This document shows positions 24,360 through 33,800 of a DNA stretch of 64,000 nucleotides, in pieces. The notes under the pieces were generated by a model. It was given only the letters and a program-made list of their open reading frames with translations, ran no database searches and was not told the origin of the DNA. The translations under genes were made by a program, and so were the position numbers. Source of the stretch: Desulfobacterium sp. Lineage in GTDB: Bacteria > Desulfobacterota > Desulfobacteria > Desulfobacterales > Desulfobacteraceae. Each line of letters starts with the position of its first letter. Within the stretch, counting starts at the first letter, position 1. The stretch lies in the NCBI GenBank assembly GCA_016342325.1, contig JAEINR010000016.1, positions 1 to 64,000 of the forward strand, in the 5' to 3' direction.

Positions 24360-27300
24360 TCACTTTTTTATGGTTCCCGGACGCGCCCTGAATTGTTCTT
24401 TAAACCCCTCACCAAGCACCCTCCTGCCGTACCGGGGGGAGGCGGCTTCAAATCCCAGTTTTTTGATCCCAAAGAGGTGTTTCCGACAAATTTCCAGATC
24501 AAGATCCCCCACGGTAACCGGGATTTCAGGATCGCACACGGAGAACAGACCGGAAAGGACGCATCCGGTTATGATGTTCGGGTCTGCCTGGAGCAAATCC
24601 CGTTGGTGGGCCGGGGGCAACTGGGCAGCCATCTCTTCGGTAAGGTGGATCTGTCTCCGGCAGGGAGTCCCTGTTGTGAGCAGATCCCCCTCGGCAAACA
24701 GGATGTCCTGTTGGGATTCAAAGCGGTTAAAAGCCGATTCCGGGTCAAAGCAGGGCCGGGCCGGGTCACTGACCAAAAGGGTCCCGGGCCGGAGAACCTG
24801 GATGTCGATAATGCCGGTGGCACTGGTGGCGCCGACCATCAATGTGGCGCCATAGAATTCCGGTGGAACATCCGGCCGGGCCGTAAGGATTCCCAGTTCC
24901 CCATTAAATCCCGATTCAGATGAGAGCTCACTGGCCAGGCGATCCAGCACCCCCTTGTCCTGGTATACACCGCAAAGGGTAATGGCCCGGGGATGGGGCA
25001 ACGTGTCAAGCATCAGTTTGACCATGGCCTGCCCCTGCATATCGCACCCAATAATCCCCAGGTGCTCACCCGCCATGCTTCGATGGGCTTCACCCAGCAA
25101 TTTTTCAACGGTCATCACCATAACAGCGGCCACCGAGGCCTGGCTGGTGGTCAGGGCCGGAAGCCCATTGCCAGAGACCATGCGATCCATAACAGCCTGT
25201 CCCTGGCGGGTTGCGGAGGGAAGCAGGCCGGTCATGGAAACCGCCCGGGCACCGGCCCGGGCGGCAAGTTCCAGGGCGGCAAGTTCCAGGGCGGCAAGTA
25301 CATTTTCCGTCACCCGGGTCCCATCCTGGAAAAGGTCCGAGGCAAAACAGGGCAACGTGATCATACCGACCCGCCCCAGGGCGGTTTCAATGACACCGGT
25401 CAGAACAGGGGCATTATTGCACCACTTTTCCAGGACCCCAGCCTTGTCCCGTTGGCCGGCCGATGGGACAAGGTCATCGGGCAGGTATTCCAGGGCCGCC
25501 GCATCCATGGGAGCAATGATTTTATCGCTGATCAGGCCAATCAGGGAACGGGGTTCCATTGTTGTGTGGCTTGCCCGGGTACAGATATCCGGTGGATCCG
25601 GTGGAACCATGGCATCCGGCCCAAGGGTCAGGGCCGGGGCAAAGGTCGCCACCGTGGGGTTCAAAAAGAGCTGCCTGGCCGACACGTTGATATTAAGCTC
25701 ATTAAACACCCGCCCCGCAAGTTTAACAGCGCTTAACGAAGTGCCCCCCAGGTCAAAAAAGTTGTCGAATATGCCCATGGCGGAAGTGCCCAGGATCTCT
25801 TGAAATATGGACAGGAGCCGCTCCTCCAAGGGCGTTCCCGGGGGCGCAGGCTCCCCGGCCCGGGGGGGGGCATCGGGTGGGGGAAGCGCTTTTTTATCAA
25901 TTTTACCAGTGGGTGTTTGGGGGAATTCCCCGAGACAGGTAAAAAACGAAGGAATCATGTAATCCGGCAGATAGCGGCTTAAGTAAGCCTTTAATTCCTG
26001 TACATTGGAATCCGAGCCAACCACCAGATAGGCCGCAAGTTTTTGCTGACCCTGCTCCCCGATCTTGACCACCACCGCCTTTTGCACCCCTGGAAACAGG
26101 CGAAGCCGGTTTTCAATTTCACCAGGTTCCACCCGGTGGCCCCGGATTTTGATCTGTTCGTCCCTGCGGCCCATGAACAGGATATTACCGTCGGGGAGCC
26201 ACCGGCCAAGATCGCCGGTGTGATAGAGTCGCCCGTTACCAAACGGATTGGGAACAAATCGCTCGGCTGTCATTTCCGGCTGGTCCAGATAGTTCCGGGC
26301 AAGTCCGGTCCCGCCAATGCAGATTTCACCCGGCACCCCCACCGGCACGAGCTTGTGCCGCTCGTCCAGGATATGGATGACGGTGTTGGGCATAGGTTTT
26401 CCAATGGGAATACCCAGGGAATAATCCCTTTCCGGATCGATACGGTAAAGGGTGGCATACACCGATGCCTCGGTGGGACCATACCCGTTAAAACAGGCCA
26501 GGCTGCGGCTGTAGTATGCGGCATCCGCCTTCTCCGGCGGTTCCCCGCCGGTGATGAGCACCCGCAGGTTCTTCAACCCGTCCCGGTCAAGGGCGTTCAC
26601 GTAGGCCGGGGTAAGCATGGCCAGGGTTACCCCATGGCGGTTCAGGTAATCCACAAACCCTTTGGGATGATCAATGCGGGCCCTGTTGGCCACCACCAGG
26701 CAGGCGCCGGATAAAAGGGCTGAAAAAATCTCGGACATGGAGACATCAAAGGCATAGGATACGCTTTGCAGAATCCGGTCCGAAGGGGTAATTCCATAGG
26801 ATTCCATGAGCCCCATGACCATGTTGACGTACCCCCTATGTTCCAGGAGCACCCCCTTGGGCGTACCCGTGGAACCAGAGGTATAGAAGACACAGGCCGG
26901 ATCCCGGCTTTCCACCCGGGGAAGATTCCCCACCGCCGGGGAATCCCATGGGGCCGTCTTTGTCAGCTGGTCAGCCTCCAGGACCTGGTACCCGTTTTTC
27001 CCATGATCCGGAACCAGCCGGCCGTGGCGATCCATGGAATCAACCATGACCCACCTGCATCCACTGTTTTTTAACATGTAGCCGACACGCTCGGGGGGAT
27101 AAAAGGGATCCAGGTTCACACACACACCGCCGGCCTTTAGGATGGCTAAAAGGCAAAGCACCGAATGATCACTGCGGTCCATCATCAGACCCACCAAATC
27201 ACCCGGACCGATCTTGATCCGGGCCATGAGGTACAGGGCCAGGGCGTTTGCCCGGCGATGCAGTTCGCCATAGGTTAATGTGCGGTCTTCAAAAACCACC

Positions 27301-30300
27301 GCTGTCCGGTCGTGGAATCGTTCAGCCGCGGCATTGAACAGGTCCACCAGGGATTGATCCGAGGGATAGGGACGCCGCCCGCCCCTGAAGTCGATTGTGA
27401 GTTGACGGCGCTCATGTTCCATTAAAAGATCGATATCTGCGACGGCCGCGTCCGGCGTGGACAGGCCGCCCAGGAACAGATTTTTAAGATGCCCTGCCAT
27501 GCGTTGGATGGTCTCTTTTTTAAAAAGATCTGTATTGTAGTTAAGACCGATTTTCAGGCCTTCTTCCGTCTCTTTAAAAATAAGGGTCAGGTCGAATTGA
27601 GCCGTTTCGGTTTCAATATCCATCTCCGTAAAGGTGATGTTCCCCATTTCAAGATCAGGCCCGTTGTTTTCCTGGAAAACCACCATAACATCGAACACCG
27701 GTGCCCGGCCAACGTCCCGGGCCACATCCAACCCCTGGACCAAAAGATCAAAGGGATAGGCTTGATGCCCATGGGCGTCAAGGATCGTCTGTTTTACCCG
27801 GGCAAGGAGTTCCCGGAAACTGGCTTCCGGGAGCACCTCATCCCGCAAAGCAAGGGTGTTGACATAAAACCCGACCTGGTGTTCCAGGTCCGGGTGATCC
27901 CGCTGGGTCATGGGGGTCCCAACGATACCGTCGGTTTGGTCGCTATAACGGTACAACAGGATTTTAACACCCGTCATAAGGGTCATGAACAGACTGGCCC
28001 TATGCTCCCGGCTGAAGGCGGCAATACGCTTTACCAGGGGCGCCTCCCACATAAACCATTCTGTCCGGCCCTGGTACCGGGGCACAGGGGGCCGGGGATA
28101 ATCCAGGGGCAGATCCAGCACCGGCAAACGCCCGGCAAGCTTGGTGCGCCAATAGTCTGCATGTTTTTCAACCGCTTTAGAAGCAAGGAAGCGGTTTTGC
28201 CAGGCCATAAAGTCCTTGTACTGAACCTTAAGTTCCGGGAGCAAATTTCCAAGTTCCGGTAGTGGGACGCCGGGATCCTCCTGAAGGGCCCCATAAAGGC
28301 TGAACAGTTCACGGGCAATCACATCCACGGACCAGGCATCACTGATGATATGGTGCATGTTGAACACCAAGACCCGACGGTCCCCACCCAATGTTATCAA
28401 GGTGGTACGAACCAGGGGCCCCCGGGCCAATTCAAAGGGCCTGGCCAACTCCGCTGCCACATGGGGTGCCACCCCCTGGGTAAGCCAGCCATCCGGCAAG
28501 GATGAAGTATCCGGCAAGGATAAAGTATCCGGCAAGGATGAAGCATCCGGCCTGGACAAGGCGTCCGGTCCGGGGTCTTTCACATGGATCTCATGGATGG
28601 GAAACCCCTCCGGGGAAGCCGGAAGAATCTTTTGCCGGGGTTCACCCCTGACCACCGGGAAGATGGTCCGAAGACTTTCATGGCGCACAACAAGAATTTC
28701 AAATGCTTTTTCCAAAATCCCCTTGTGAAGGGGTCCGTTCACCAGATAAACCCCAGGCATGCTGTGGGCGGTGCCCTCTGCATCCATCTGGGACAAAATC
28801 CACAACCGGTGCTGGGCATGGGAGAGGTCGTAAAGGGGCAGGATGGGGGCGGGATCAATGGCAGGGATCGCCGATGCTTCAGAACGGTCCAGCAACAGGG
28901 CCTGCTGCCGGATGGTGGGATGGTCAAAAAAATCCTTCAGCCGAATCTCAACATTGAATACTTTGTAGACCCGGGAGACAATCTGAACGGCCTTGAGGGA
29001 ATGGCCGCCTATTTCGAAAAACGGGCTCTCCACACTGACCTTGTGCAATCCCAGTATCTCCTGCCAGATGGCAACGAGCTTTTTTTCCACCCCATTGGCC
29101 GGGGCCACCACCACGGTGTCGGCGTAGAGCAGTTCTTCCGGCTTGGGCAAGGCCTTGCGGTTGACCTTGCCGTTGAGGTTCAGGGGCAATTCGTCCATGG
29201 ATAGATAGTAGGCCGGCAGCATGTAAGAAGGGAGCACGCCCACCAGATAATCCCGGATCATGCCGCTGTTCACCGGGTGTTCTTCCATATAGTAGCAGAC
29301 CAGAACATTTTCGTTTTCAACATTCCGATGGGCCTGGACCACTGCCTGGCCCAGGCCTGGCATGCCGGCCAAGACCTGTTCGATTTCGGCAAAGTCCATG
29401 CGCACGCCGTTGACTTTCACCTGGTTGTCCAACCGGCCGATAAATTCGATGCTCCGATCCGGCAGGTAGCGTCCCAAATCCCCTGTTCGGTAGACGATAT
29501 CTTCCGGATCGGCCTGGGTGGGATTTTCTAGGAAACACGCCCGGGTCATGTCCGGGTCATTGTAATACCCCTTGGTCATGAACGGCGTCTTGATATAAAT
29601 ATCCCCGATTTCACCCATGTCACACAACCGGTTGCCCTTTATAATCAACACAGCGGTATTGCTGATGGGGTGGCCCACATGCACCATGGCCCCCGGGCTT
29701 GAAAGCCGCTGTTTAATGCGATGGCAGGTCTTGACCAGGGTGGTTTCCGTGGGACCGTAAAGATTCACAAGCTCAATCCGGTCTTCAAACAAGTCCATCC
29801 ACCGATTCACATCCTTGCCGTAAACCGCGTCACCGGCCAGGATGAGATGTTTCAGGTGCCCCCAGAACCCTGGGGTGGTGAGTGGGCGTGGGCCCGGACG
29901 GCTTGTATCCGATTGAAACCCGGGGTCTGCTGACCGTGATTCCAGCTCAGTCAGCAGGGCCCGGAACAGGGACGGCACGCAATGGACCACGGTAATCCCC
30001 TGGCCATGGATCCAGTCCAGCAAAATGCTGATGTTCCCCCGGACATGCTTTTCAGGAATGCACACCGTGCCCCCCTTCAGCAGGGGGGTGAAAATATCCT
30101 TGAGGCAGGCGTCAAAGGAGACCGGTGCCAGCTGGGACACCCGGGTGCTGGTGTCAAAATCGAACTCACCGGCTTCCCAGTGGACAAAATGGCTCAAACT
30201 CTTTTGACAGCCCGTAATGGCCTTGGCATCCCCGGTTGAACCGGAAGTGAAGAAGATATAATTTCCATCGTCGGGACGGGATATGCCGTCTGGTTTATCC

Positions 30301-30755
30301 GGCAGCAGCTGAAAATCCGGCCCGAGGGTTGTCCAGTCAACCACAAGGTCAGCTTGGAGGGTCCCCGTCTCCATGGAAGACGGGATGGTGGAAGATCTCG
30401 GCAAGGGGAATTCAGTGTCGGCCGTTTTAAGCAAAAAATCCGGCGTGGTTTTATCCAGTATCATTTGAATCCGCCCCACCGGGAAAGAGACGTCCAGGGG
30501 CATGAAAATCGCCCCGGCCTTCATCACCCCCAGCATGGCCACAACAAATTCCAAGCTGTTTTCAAAATAAAGCGCCACAATGGTATTCCGCCCGGCCCCC
30601 CTGGCCTGGAGTTCCACAGCCAATCGATCCGCCGCGTCATGCAAGGCCCCATAGGAGAGGCTTCGATCCCCATGCTCAACCGCCGTATGGTCGGGGAACT
30701 GTTTTGCGGTTTGTTCAAGAACGGTGTGAAGGATTTTTTTGTCGGCTTTTGTCAT
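24360..30755 (-). CDS. NRPS: A-PCP-C-A-PCP with acyl-ACP-reductase-like C-terminal domain
   Basis: The 2131-residue protein opens with A1 (about 8-540; FFTSGSTGDAKA, NLYGPTETT, NGKVNRKAL), PCP1 (IGGHSLKA, Ser ~587), C (about 650-1085; HHIISDAW ~801-808), A2 (about 1100-1590; YTSGSTGTPKG, NGYGPTEAS, TGKIDKKAL), and PCP2 (LGGTSLSA, ~1670). My reading of the pocket residues (DAKHIALLVK and DVSMIGGVYK) matches no code I know. Residues ~1700-2110 are not a thioesterase or a standard TD reductase. They resemble cyanobacterial acyl-ACP reductase: LPCFASDLF, an ALTTSQASVA helix, a Rossmann strand LGIIGCDMQGQA (~1900), and GTPCRRQIHL (~2030) where AAR has its catalytic Cys. Reductive release is inferred. 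Because the protein starts with A, the preceding C domain is at the end of the upstream NRPS. Confidence 0.88.
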   Translation of the reverse strand: MTKADKKILHTVLEQTAKQFPDHTAVEHGDRSLSYGALHDAADRLAVELQARGAGRNTIVALYFENSLEFVVAMLGVMKAGAIFMPLDVSFPVGRIQMILDKTTPDFLLKTADTEFPLPRSSTIPSSMETGTLQADLVVDWTTLGPDFQLLPDKPDGISRPDDGNYIFFTSGSTGDAKAITGCQKSLSHFVHWEAGEFDFDTSTRVSQLAPVSFDACLKDIFTPLLKGGTVCIPEKHVRGNISILLDWIHGQGITVVHCVPSLFRALLTELESRSADPGFQSDTSRPGPRPLTTPGFWGHLKHLILAGDAVYGKDVNRWMDLFEDRIELVNLYGPTETTLVKTCHRIKQRLSSPGAMVHVGHPISNTAVLIIKGNRLCDMGEIGDIYIKTPFMTKGYYNDPDMTRACFLENPTQADPEDIVYRTGDLGRYLPDRSIEFIGRLDNQVKVNGVRMDFAEIEQVLAGMPGLGQAVVQAHRNVENENVLVCYYMEEHPVNSGMIRDYLVGVLPSYMLPAYYLSMDELPLNLNGKVNRKALPKPEELLYADTVVVAPANGVEKKLVAIWQEILGLHKVSVESPFFEIGGHSLKAVQIVSRVYKVFNVEIRLKDFFDHPTIRQQALLLDRSEASAIPAIDPAPILPLYDLSHAQHRLWILSQMDAEGTAHSMPGVYLVNGPLHKGILEKAFEILVVRHESLRTIFPVVRGEPRQKILPASPEGFPIHEIHVKDPGPDALSRPDASSLPDTLSLPDTSSLPDGWLTQGVAPHVAAELARPFELARGPLVRTTLITLGGDRRVLVFNMHHIISDAWSVDVIARELFSLYGALQEDPGVPLPELGNLLPELKVQYKDFMAWQNRFLASKAVEKHADYWRTKLAGRLPVLDLPLDYPRPPVPRYQGRTEWFMWEAPLVKRIAAFSREHRASLFMTLMTGVKILLYRYSDQTDGIVGTPMTQRDHPDLEHQVGFYVNTLALRDEVLPEASFRELLARVKQTILDAHGHQAYPFDLLVQGLDVARDVGRAPVFDVMVVFQENNGPDLEMGNITFTEMDIETETAQFDLTLIFKETEEGLKIGLNYNTDLFKKETIQRMAGHLKNLFLGGLSTPDAAVADIDLLMEHERRQLTIDFRGGRRPYPSDQSLVDLFNAAAERFHDRTAVVFEDRTLTYGELHRRANALALYLMARIKIGPGDLVGLMMDRSDHSVLCLLAILKAGGVCVNLDPFYPPERVGYMLKNSGCRWVMVDSMDRHGRLVPDHGKNGYQVLEADQLTKTAPWDSPAVGNLPRVESRDPACVFYTSGSTGTPKGVLLEHRGYVNMVMGLMESYGITPSDRILQSVSYAFDVSMSEIFSALLSGACLVVANRARIDHPKGFVDYLNRHGVTLAMLTPAYVNALDRDGLKNLRVLITGGEPPEKADAAYYSRSLACFNGYGPTEASVYATLYRIDPERDYSLGIPIGKPMPNTVIHILDERHKLVPVGVPGEICIGGTGLARNYLDQPEMTAERFVPNPFGNGRLYHTGDLGRWLPDGNILFMGRRDEQIKIRGHRVEPGEIENRLRLFPGVQKAVVVKIGEQGQQKLAAYLVVGSDSNVQELKAYLSRYLPDYMIPSFFTCLGEFPQTPTGKIDKKALPPPDAPPRAGEPAPPGTPLEERLLSIFQEILGTSAMGIFDNFFDLGGTSLSAVKLAGRVFNELNINVSARQLFLNPTVATFAPALTLGPDAMVPPDPPDICTRASHTTMEPRSLIGLISDKIIAPMDAAALEYLPDDLVPSAGQRDKAGVLEKWCNNAPVLTGVIETALGRVGMITLPCFASDLFQDGTRVTENVLAALELAALELAARAGARAVSMTGLLPSATRQGQAVMDRMVSGNGLPALTTSQASVAAVMVMTVEKLLGEAHRSMAGEHLGIIGCDMQGQAMVKLMLDTLPHPRAITLCGVYQDKGVLDRLASELSSESGFNGELGILTARPDVPPEFYGATLMVGATSATGIIDIQVLRPGTLLVSDPARPCFDPESAFNRFESQQDILFAEGDLLTTGTPCRRQIHLTEEMAAQLPPAHQRDLLQADPNIITGCVLSGLFSVCDPEIPVTVGDLDLEICRKHLFGIKKLGFEAASPRYGRRVLGEGFKEQFRARPGTIKK
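25260..25300. repeat. 15-bp tandem repeat inside the NRPS reductase-like domain
   Basis: GGCGGCAAGTTCCAG occurs twice in tandem (25260-25274, 25275-25289) followed by a partial third copy. On the coding strand it gives LAALELAALELAA within a helix of the AAR-like domain, so one copy is probably an in-frame duplication that adds five residues. Confidence 0.7.
28491..28562. repeat. Four 18-bp tandem repeats inside the NRPS condensation domain
   Basis: Four copies of an ATCCGGCAAGGATGAAGT-like unit run from 28491 to 28562; the fourth is more diverged. They encode repeated SLPDTS-like hexapeptides in a loop about 50 residues before the HHIISDAW motif of the condensation domain, where related domains have no insertion. 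Confidence 0.75.
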
Positions 30756-30772
30756 GGTAAATCGCCCTTATA

Positions 30773-30805
30773 TATGGATGTTTGCACTCAATTCATATGC
30801 GAAAG
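30773..30805. repeat. Relative of the 77-bp intergenic repeat
   Basis: In the 122-base gap between the two NRPS genes, this segment (TATGGATGTTTGCACTCA, then ATTCATATGCG) resembles the TATGGACGTTCACACTCGAA and TCATATGCG parts of the tandem repeat at 63.3-63.5 kb. Both lie just downstream of one assembly-line gene and upstream of the next. Confidence 0.45.
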
Positions 30806-30877
30806 AAATGGGATCGATATCCTAAGCAAGGAGCTGAAAATTACTGTTTTTCGCCCCAACGTAACCCGTCCATTTAC

Positions 30878-33800
30878 TTAAAAATCTTCATCAATGGACT
30901 GGATCCCAGCCAAAAACGCCTCCTGCTCCTCTTTTCCGGCCTCGTCCATGAGTACCGCCCGAACCCTACCCAGGGATTGATCAAAGGAGTCAGCCATGGC
31001 GGCCATGGCAGCAAAAATTTCAGACAACCCCTGCCGGTAACGGTTAATCTGATCTTCGGTGTAAACCCTGGCGTTATACTTCAAATTCAGGGTCAGTGTG
31101 TCCCCGGGATAGACCTCCAGGGCCAGGTCATAATTTGTCTGCTCAAATTCCTCCAGGTGCTCCACGGTGAAACCGGTATTGACGCGCTTGCTTAATTCCA
31201 GTATTTCCAGGCTCAAGGGATAGTTTTCAAAGATAAGGACCGTGTTCAACAATGCAGGACCCAAGGTGCTTGTCTCCTGGATGTCGGCCAGGCTTACGTA
31301 GTGATACGCTTCGCTTTCAAGGGCCCGGGCCTGGATCATTTTAAGCATCCCTGGAAGATCGAGATCATTATCCAGCCGGATCCGCATGGGTACGGTGTTC
31401 AGAAACAGTCCCACCATTTCATCCACCCCTGGAAGGTCAACCGGGCGGCCCGAGACCACCGCGCCAAAGACCACATCATCTGAGACCGTGTGATAGGCCA
31501 AAAGCATGGCCCAGGCACACTGAACCACTGAATTGAGGGTGACGCCGTTTTTGGCTGTCATGGTTTTCAGCTTTCCCACATCCTGTTCAGGGATGATCTC
31601 CGTCAGGCATGCCAAGTGATAGTCATTGTCATGTTGGCCGGCGTTGTCGAGTGAAGGCAAGGCTGTTTTCGGAACCGCCTGGGGCCGGACATACCCTGCG
31701 AGATAGTCTTGCCAGTAATTCACGGCCATGTTTTTATCCTGCCTGGCCAGCCATTGGATGTAGTGGGAATAAGGGACCCCGGCATCTATTTCAGGGGGTG
31801 AACCCGCCCTGATACCGGCATAGGCCCCAAGCAAGGTCTCCACCATGATGCCGCAGGACCAGCCGTCCATGATGATATGGTGATGACTCCAGACCACGTG
31901 GTGACAACCCGGGCCACATTCAAACACCATCACCCGCATCAATACGTCCCGGGAAAGGTAAAACCCCTGCCGTCTGTCAGCGAGTTTAAACGCTTTGATC
32001 CTTGCCTGCTTGTCCTTTTCCGTTTGACCGGTCAGGTCCGCCACGGTAAATTCAATGGACCGTTTTTTCAAAACCACCTGCACGGGTCCGTCCCCCCCCT
32101 GGTGGGAGAAGACGGTACGGAAAACGTCAAAGGCATCAAACAGATGATTCCAGCTTTGTTCAAAGGCCTCAAGGTCCAGCCGACCCTTGATATCAAAGCT
32201 GAACTGTTCAAAAAAAGCAGTACCGTTCTTTTCCAAAAGGGAGTGGAACAGCATCCCTTCCTGGAGGGGAGACAAGGGATAGACCGCCTGAAGATTGTCC
32301 GACTCAACCCGGCATTCCGTCATCAGGTTATCAAGGGCGGCCTTGGGCAAACCGTTGATGTCCTGTCCTGACGGAACCCGTACCCCTTTCTTCCGGCCAG
32401 GACAACAGTTTATGATTGCTTTAATTTCACTTGTATAAGCGGTCAGCAGTGACCGCATGGAAGACGTCGTAAACACATGGGGATTATGTATAAAGGTGAT
32501 TGCCAGGCGCCCATTGGCAATGATTCCTTCAATCTCCAGTTCATGCCAGCGGTTCAGCCGGGGATCCACGGTCTCAATGTCCGGTTCATCCATGGCAATA
32601 AAAATGCTGTCCGGTGCAGGATCGTCAAAGCGTCCCAGAAAATTAAACCCAATTTCCGGCAAAGGTTTTTGCTTCATGGTTTCCAGGCCCTTTATTAGCA
32701 AGACCCCATGGGCCAGGCCCTGGCCGGGTATATCCTTGAGTATGCCCCGGACGCAACGGATATCCTTCCCAAGGTCACCTTGTTCCGTCACCTTGAGATG
32801 AAGGGGATGGAGGGTTGTGAACCATCCCACAGTGCGGCTGACATCCACGGTCCGATCCGCTTCAGGATGTTTGAAGGCCTTTGATTCGGGAATCCCACGG
32901 CCGTGCCCCTCCAGGTCCATGTACAGGGAGCTGAGCCCCAGGCTCTTTTTAGCCGCCCGGGCCAGGGCTGTGAGCAGCAGATCGTTCATGGAAATATCCT
33001 GGTCCAGGCAGTCCGTCAGGTGTGTCGTTTCCGCCAGGGAAAAGGTCTCCACCTGTTTTTCTGCGTTTCCAAAGTGATTGCCCACCGCTGAAGGAAGGGA
33101 CGGAAAAGGATCTTTGGGCGGCAAATCCAGGTGCTTCTGCCAGGCCGTAAAGGCCGCGATCATTTCCCTGTCTTCGCCGTAGCGCGCAAGGCAATGGGCA
33201 AAAACGGCCACGGAATCGGTTTTAGGCGACAAAACAATGGGCTCACCACGAAGGGCCAGGGCATAACCGGTTTCCAGATCCTCCAGCAAAATACGCAGGG
33301 ATACCCCGTCCGCCACCAGATGATGGATGATAAGGGCCAGGCGATCGCCGCGGTCCGTCTGGTAGAGCACTCCCCGCATGAGCGGCCCGGTGGTAAGATC
33401 AATGGCGCCGGGTACCCCGGTCAGGTGCTGCTCATACAATTCTTCGGCATCTGCATTTCCTTTTAAATCCACAATGGAAAATGATGCCGGCAACGCTGTA
33501 TCCTGGATTTCCTGGAAAACATGCCCGTTACTAAACCGGTATCGAATACGCAAGCCGTCATGGTGGTCCTGGATGGCCTTGAAGGTCTGTTCCAGGGCTT
33601 TGGGATCCAGGGGATTGCGGGCGGTGAGGATAACCCCCAGGGTATACGGGGCGTTATGGTTGGGATTGCGTTTAAAAAAACCATGCTGGATGGGGATCAT
33701 TAAAGCCGGACCTGTCACAGGCGCCTGATGAAACGCCATGGCCGGGGTCAGTCGCTGGGCTAGTTTTGCAATGGTCGGGGCTTCGAAAATGTCCCGAACC

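Noticed and set aside
24360-25700. C-terminal thioesterase or standard TD reductase on the last NRPS
   Set aside because: No GxSxG elbow and no TGxxGxxG SDR motif were found; the pattern fits an AAR-like fold better.
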